Assembly (NCBI GenBank): GCA_020650975.1
Contig: JAIPMN010264614.1
Span: forward strand, 1-27,562
DNA length: 27,562 nucleotides
Direction of reading: 5' to 3'
Source of the DNA: Apostichopus californicus
Lineage: Eukaryota; Echinodermata; Holothuroidea; Aspidochirotida; Stichopodidae
Positions 22,881-27,562 of this stretch are shown in pieces. Both the position numbers and the translations under genes were made by a program. Every line of letters starts with the position of its first letter. The stretch's first letter is position 1. The notes below the pieces were generated by a model, which searched no databases, was not told where the DNA came from, and was given only the letters and a program-made list of their open reading frames with translations.

Positions 22881-24400
22881 ATCAAGTCTAGATGCAATCT
22901 CCAAGAGCTGGATGGTGGATCTCTGAAGAAGCTTGCTGTCGTTGTGTTCGATGTCAACATCCTTTGAACACAGATCCCTGACGGTGTCCTTGATTCCATC
23001 TACCTTACCAGTTTTTTCCAGGATGCAGAGGATGGCAAACTTATCACCGTCCCCCCTGCTCTTCAAGTATTCTATTATTCTCTTCCCAACTGCTGAGCTA
23101 ATCCCACAGGTGAATCGATAGAGGTACTGAAGATTACATGGATCCACTTTATCAAGAAACTTCTTCAGCTCAGATGCATTTCGTGTGGCAGCTACAATTT
23201 CTACCAGTCTAAAAGACGCAAACCATTCACAGAATAGTTGATGGTAGAACTTTACGTCAGTCCTTGTCTGTATGTCTATAGTAGAAGTATGTTCGTTTGT
23301 CTCAGTAGACACTTCTTCCTCTACCAAGATACCAACTGCAATATAATGTTGACAAAACCCTTGACCTAGTCGTATACAGAGTCCATCCTTACGCCATGAT
23401 AACTGTTGGTTTTCACCGCAGAGACCTTCAAATGCTACTTTACTCAGTTCTTTGTGTTTGACAGCATACTCAATATTATACGCCTTTGTACTTTTAGCCA
23501 ATGATTTGTTACTAAGATGACTATGGAAGCACTCGATCATGTATCTAAAGAACTCAGTGACTGACTTGAATTTCTGAAAATGTGTCTTTTCGTGGGTCAT
23601 ATGAGAAAACATAACAAAGATGAGAGGCACTTGACATAGGTCATCCATGATCGGGTTTTCTTTCAAAGCGCGCCTAATTTTAGCAACGCTTTCCTCAACG
23701 TCCCCAGTAACAGCCTTGCGAATGTACTGGTCACGTGCTTTTTCGTCAAAACCAACTAACCTAACATATTTTGTGTTTGCTTTGTCATAGTCCTTCGGAA
23801 GATATCTGGTTGTCAGGGTAACATCAATATTCCCAAACAGATTGCTGGTAATGATACGATCTACGTCACTTCCGGTAGCTCCGTCCCTATCAGGAAACTC
23901 ATCATACCCGTCCAGGAGTACCTTAACAGAAGAAAAGCTTTCAATGATATTTTTAATATCAGTAGATTTGATTCGAGGATCTTTTGGTGCTAAGAAGAGC
24001 TTTATTGCGTGATAGATAGATATCTTGCTGTTCAGCTGCCTCAACCGGAGAAGAATTAGAATCTCTACGTCTTTAAACGGTGAATCCTTTACACCATTAC
24101 ACCAATCATAGGCGAGCTGTAGGGCCACTGTTGACTTACCATACCCGGCTTCTGCTTCTATGATGCGCCGTGTGGCTTTCATTCGAGGATCTGTGAAGAT
24201 ATCTTTGTACGAATCCACACGTACCCATGGTCCTTCTATCTCCTTCGTCGCTCCATTAACAATATGGACCTCTGTACCGCCCTCAACAAATACCTTGTCA
24301 ACACAATATAATCTGTCCTTGATGTACGGTATGGGCTGGATTGCGTCATATTGTAGTTTATACCTGCTCTTCAGAGAATCGATGAGTATGGCCTTTTTGT
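22881..24400 (-). CDS. NACHT-domain exon of an NLR-type immune sensor
   Basis: This 1520-nt exon starts after a good acceptor (TTGCCATTTCTTTTCAG, complement of 24401-24417) and ends at a GTAAGT donor (22880-22875). The Met codons in the upstream intron are not the start. Counting from the predicted exon 1, it encodes residues 11-517. A conserved pre-NACHT block includes DRLYCVDKVFVEGG. The P-loop lies at residues 93-101 (AEAGYGKST), the Walker B/NACHT signature LLDGYDEF at 172-179, and a sensor-1-like LTTRYLP at 206-212. The winged-helix/helical region ends in FYHQLFCEWFASFRLV (395-410), the family counterpart of the FQEF-type helix. A helical segment then runs to LLEIASRLD. NACHT ATPases are known to use ATP binding and oligomerisation for cytoplasmic danger sensing. 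The first P-loop glycine is alanine here. No frameshift or stop is present. Confidence 0.93.
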
Positions 24401-24729
24401 CTGAAAAGAAATGGCAAAAGCTTGATTTGTAAAACATTATTTTTTGGTCAATTAAATTGGGGCGTGTCAGTGCTTATATATAAACTGGAAACAATTATTG
24501 CGGGCAATCTGTTGGATGTCACTCTGAACGACAACATTTTACCAGTTCATTCGGATCGAGTAATATGCACATTTTCATGCGGTTAGTTCAAGTTAATAAG
24601 GTAGAAACTAAACAATGAAAACAATAAAAAAAAGTCACGTTGAACTCTCGATCATACAACGTAAAAGTATTTAGAATGCTGAGGCTTAAATGCTTATTAA
24701 TGTTAAATATAAACATCTGCCTACTTATG

Positions 24730-25285
24730 CAGGCGCGGATCCAGGGGGGGCCAGGGGGTCCGGACCCCCCCTGCTCTTGGCCAAAAAAAAAGAAAAAAAA
24801 AAGAGAAAAAAAAAAGAGAAAAACAAAGAGAGAAAAAAAGAGAGAGAAAAAAATAATTAAATTAAACGCCAATTTTAAACATGTAGGACGTCAGAAGGGC
24901 GGTTATCCTTACAAGTCAGCCAGGTGTGTCTTTTCCGTCAAATGAACTATAGTGTGCACGCGTGCTACACGTGCCAAAAATGCCTAAAAATCTCAATTTT
25001 CAGACCATCTCAACTCATCTGATATGTATTTCCATATTTCATAGATTGTTTTTTTCTCATCAATTGAGAAATTGCAGACATGAGATCCATATTTTCAGGC
25101 TAGATATGCAACTTAGAATACTCGGGAAGTGCCGTTTCCGGCCATCTGGGGGGTTTGTCAAGCCAAATATTTTCTGGTACGCTCCGCGCCAACCGATGGT
25201 GGCGCTCCGCTTAGATAGTCTTACGTTCAGGCGCGGCTGGACCAGTCAGACCCCCCCCCTGTCACAAATCCTGCATCCGCCCCTG
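24730..25285. mobile_element. 556-bp non-autonomous DNA transposon (MITE), hAT-like
   Basis: The left end reads CAGGCGCGGATCCAGG and the right end, on the other strand, CAGGGGCGGATGCAGG, giving a 16-bp terminal inverted repeat with two mismatches. TTATG lies immediately outside both ends (24725-24729 and 25286-25290), a good candidate target-site duplication. Both ends also have G or C runs just inside (GGGGGGGCC at the left, ACCCCCCCCC at the right). The interior has a long purine tract and no transposase. CAGGGGCG-type ends are common in hAT-like MITEs, but hAT duplications are usually 8 bp, so the superfamily is uncertain. Confidence 0.8.
24782..24857 (+). repeat. Purine-only low-complexity tract inside the MITE
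   Basis: Almost unbroken A and G: A runs of 7-10 alternate with GAGA blocks; one C occurs at about 24824. It accounts for the lysine/glutamate-rich plus-strand and phenylalanine-rich minus-strand translations at this place, which are not genes. Such tracts may form triplex DNA. Confidence 0.85.
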
Positions 25286-26553
25286 TTATGCTAAGTTACT
25301 AATCCAAACCTATGTAATTACAACAAACCTTGCAATGTAAGGCGCTCCATCGTTTATGACGTCACAACAACTTTCGTTACTGGTTGGCGGGATAAACTTG
25401 GGTCTTCACTTTTCTTTTCCTTTGAGTGATATTATCCATGATGATCATTCAAAGCGATGATCTGTTGAATATATAGATACAGTATGCATGGATAAAACTA
25501 ACTTAATAAAATTCAACAGAACAGAACAGAACCAGTCACTTTACCAAGAGGTCTCTGGCTCGATAAAGATTACTTCATGGTGAATCTCTCCTTACCGGTA
25601 TCTCTTCTTTACTGTTTATTGTTTACACAAAACATCGACCTTTGAAGTAATCTAATATTAACCCACCCTGAACAATGCAACTTTCTGTTTTGTTATCAAT
25701 ATTTACGACATCCTTTTGGAATGTCACCTACAGCTCATCATTTAGATGGCGGGCTTCACAATGCTCTCTCTTAATTGAAGATTCAATGGTTATTCATTTG
25801 AATGCTAAAGAAGCTCTTCGAGTTAAATTGTATTATTCTATCGATGTTAATCGATAGTGACATCATATACAAACGTAGGTTATTAGTTTGACTATAGTCA
25901 AGGTTCATTTCAAAATGTGAGGAAGAAATCTTTTTTGCTTTTTCAAACATTTTCCAATTTGGTCTTTAATGTGTATAATGCAGCAATACAAAGCGCACAC
26001 GTGACGAAATATTAGTGTTGAGGATCAAATCAAATTTTTAGTTATTCTCCCAGTAACCTTTATTTTATGAAATTAAAGAGAAATATGACCACTGTTATCA
26101 AAACACATACTTGTGCATAGTATTAGCTTACCAGGGTAAAATTACAAACCTAAGTTAAACTGCTGCTTTAATTAAGCGGTACGTATGAATTTCGGGTTGA
26201 GGAAAACAATTTTTACGGTTTACTTTATAAGCCGATTAGGTTGAATATCAAATGATTTATATTTTTCCAATAATTTCAGAAAAATAACATTTACGATTCA
26301 TCGTTCTGGTCACCCTGATAAAGCAAAATATACCAGTCACGTGATACTACCATATAAAGTAAACAATCTTTAAAATCAGTTAAATTCAGAAACTGAATCT
26401 GTTTATTCTATTGTTTTAAGTTAATAATCTACCGGAATATCATGGAAGTTTGTAGATTTTGAGAATACCCTCATATACATGTTTCACCGTAGTTTCACTG
26501 AGCTAATATAACCACAATCCCACCGGGTGAGTCTATTATAACGTATTCAAGTT

Positions 26554-26655
26554 GTATATCAGTACATAGCCTATGTCAATAATTACGTGCTTAGTATATC
26601 GGTAGATAGCCTGTGTTATTAATGACGTGTTTAGTATATCAGTACATATATAGCT
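26554..26655. repeat. 40-bp tandem repeat, about 2.5 copies
   Basis: GTATATC starts at 26554, 26594 and 26634, an exact 40-bp spacing. Each unit reads GTATATC, a variable AGTACATAGCC or GGTAGATAGCC block, then (A/T)ATTA or TAAT and ACGTG(C/T)TTA. The third copy is partial. It lies just beyond the donor of the putative first NLR exon. Confidence 0.85.
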
Positions 26656-26688
26656 TCACACCATTACCGTCTCATGTACGTTACTTAC

Positions 26689-26719
26689 CAGTACGATCAT
26701 CGCTTAGTGGGTTTATCAT
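26689..26719 (-). CDS. Possible first coding exon of NLR (NACHT-LRR) gene
   Basis: Reading the minus strand, an ATG at 26719-26717 opens ten codons (MINPLSDDRT) plus one base, followed directly by a strong GTAAGT donor (complement of 26683-26688). The exon ends in phase 1, which is exactly what the NACHT exon needs: the leftover G joins the AC at 24400-24399 to make an Asp codon. A TAA lies five codons upstream in the same frame with no usable acceptor between, so if the exon is coding it must start at this ATG. This implies a protein with only about ten residues before the conserved pre-NACHT region and no Death, DED or CARD domain. The exon is short and has no homology support, so an untranslated or unrelated first exon elsewhere remains possible. 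The donor and the phase are seen; the role is inferred. Confidence 0.42.
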
Positions 26720-27562
26720 CCAGAGTAGAATTTAAGTCTAGAATCCTTTAATCCTTAAATAACAAATGAAAATCACGATAAAAGAACATACGGAAACAGG
26801 AATGAATAACATCCAATTGACAAGATGGCGTCGTGTAGGTCATGTGACGTTCTAACATACCATCCTGGACGCTAAATAGATATTGGTAGGAATCAGTCTA
26901 TAGTTGTAACTGGTTCCAAAGTTCATGTTTTATTGTTTACACAATCAAAGACTTTATTTGATAATACAATTCGTATCTGATATTTATGCCTTGCTGTGTT
27001 TATTCTGTCATATCAGCCGTTCAAAGGTACGTACTGTACGTATATGCATTGCTCTCAGTTACGCCCATTTATAAGAAACCATTGTAAGTTTCCGATGTGT
27101 TTTGTCCTATGTGCGTAATATGCCTGTAAAGTACGCAAACTGTGTAGATGCAACTACAAATGGTGATGGCTAACTCTGAATATGTCTTGACAAGAAATCT
27201 ACTGATGCGTTTACGAAAATGAAAACAACGTAAACTCACTTTTTATTAAACAAATATAAAAAAAGGAAAGAAATTATACACAATTTGACAAAAGATAGTG
27301 TCTATATATAATGAGCTTTAGAGCGGGATTCTAACAAGTAAGATTAGGATTGCAAGGGTCCGTGATTAGAGTCCCGTTCTAGAAACAAATAATAATATTT
27401 TCTCTGTTCAAATTGATCGTCCCGGTCAGTTCTCCGTTGTTGATTAACTTCATTAAGACATGATTTCAATGAACGGAAGAACAAAGTTATAGTTAAAGAT
27501 ATCAACAATGCCTCTTATATATGAACGGGTTTAGATGTTTTCAAATTATTGCATCATGTTAG
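26720..27562. promoter_or_regulatory. Putative upstream/promoter region of the NLR gene
   Basis: This stretch lies upstream of the putative start codon on the minus strand. At 26820-26830 the sequence CAAGATGGCG (read CGCCATCTTG on the minus strand) matches the YY1 core often found near transcription starts of TATA-less animal promoters; it lies about 100 bp upstream of the ATG. A forkhead-like TATTGTTTAC lies at 26931-26940. No other gene is seen. All regulatory roles are inferred from short motifs and from the uncertain first exon. Confidence 0.25.
27319..27381. repeat. Inverted repeat with 16-bp arms
   Basis: TAGAGCGGGATTCTAA (27319-27334) faces TTAGAGTCCCGTTCTA (27366-27381). The arms pair over 16 positions with two mismatches around a 31-nt loop. 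One arm slightly resembles a tRNA T-arm end, but no anticodon arm, D-arm or acceptor stem of tRNA length can be drawn. Confidence 0.75.

Larger units (their letters stand above)
24401..26688 (-). other. Putative intron 1 of the NLR gene
   Basis: This is a 2288-bp interval bounded on the minus strand by GTAAGT (26688-26683) and a CTTTTCAG acceptor (24408-24401). It contains a 556-bp MITE near its 3' end and a 40-bp tandem repeat near its 5' end. The remainder is AT-rich without recognisable coding. The open stretch at 25675-25857 (plus) has no family resemblance. If exon 1 is wrongly placed, this is simply upstream sequence. Confidence 0.42.

Noticed and set aside
24401..24437. Met start of the NACHT reading frame inside the upstream intron
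   Set aside because: The twelve codons before the Asp include the pyrimidine tract and CAG of a clear acceptor; the frame simply runs into the intron.
24588..24945. Phe-rich and Lys-rich open frames
   Set aside because: They arise from the purine tract and G/C runs of the MITE.
27319..27381. tRNA gene
   Set aside because: One arm resembles a T-arm sequence, but no complete cloverleaf or internal A and B boxes at the right spacing can be drawn.

Overview
The window looks like non-coding-rich genomic DNA of an animal, most likely a marine invertebrate deuterostome (echinoderm-like). The reasons are: a spliced innate-immune NLR gene whose NACHT exon has the wording I associate with expanded NLR families of sea urchins and sea cucumbers; spliceosomal introns with GTAAGT donors; a decayed L2/CR1-type LINE; a hAT-like MITE; and abundant AT-rich satellite DNA. 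The species call is inference only. No bacterial gene organisation, rRNA, tRNA or CRISPR array was seen.

The one gene I can support is on the minus strand and runs from right to left. A possible short first coding exon (26719-26689) is followed by a 2.3 kb intron, the large NACHT exon (24400-22881), a 12.8 kb intron, and an exon that starts leucine-rich repeats (10046-9841). The joins are phase compatible: phase 1 between the first two exons and phase 0 between NACHT and LRR. The LRR exon ends in phase 2 at a GTAAGT donor, so the gene continues left; a weak candidate for the next exon lies at 8877-8799. The product would be an ATP-binding cytoplasmic sensor without an effector domain in the predicted first exon. 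The first glycine of its P-loop is alanine.

The large intron holds a 5'-truncated, frameshifted L2/CR1-type LINE in the opposite orientation (about 12.69-14.77 kb) and a degenerate 29-bp minisatellite of about 26 copies (20979-21730). The first intron holds a 556-bp MITE with terminal inverted repeats and a TTATG duplication (24730-25285), plus a 40-bp tandem repeat (26554-26655).

The left 4 kb contains no gene I can defend but is dense in repeat structure: a near-perfect inverted repeat (231-328), two diverged tandem duplications (1291-1665, 1782-1985), a cluster of 25 TAGTC/GACTA pentamers in both orientations (2228-2639), a tight hairpin (3322-3351) and a 141-bp tandem satellite (3421-4010). 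A possible plus-strand exon remnant lies at 392-673. From about 4.0 to 8.8 kb I see no convincing gene. The motif cluster at 2228-2639 is the structure least explained by known element types.
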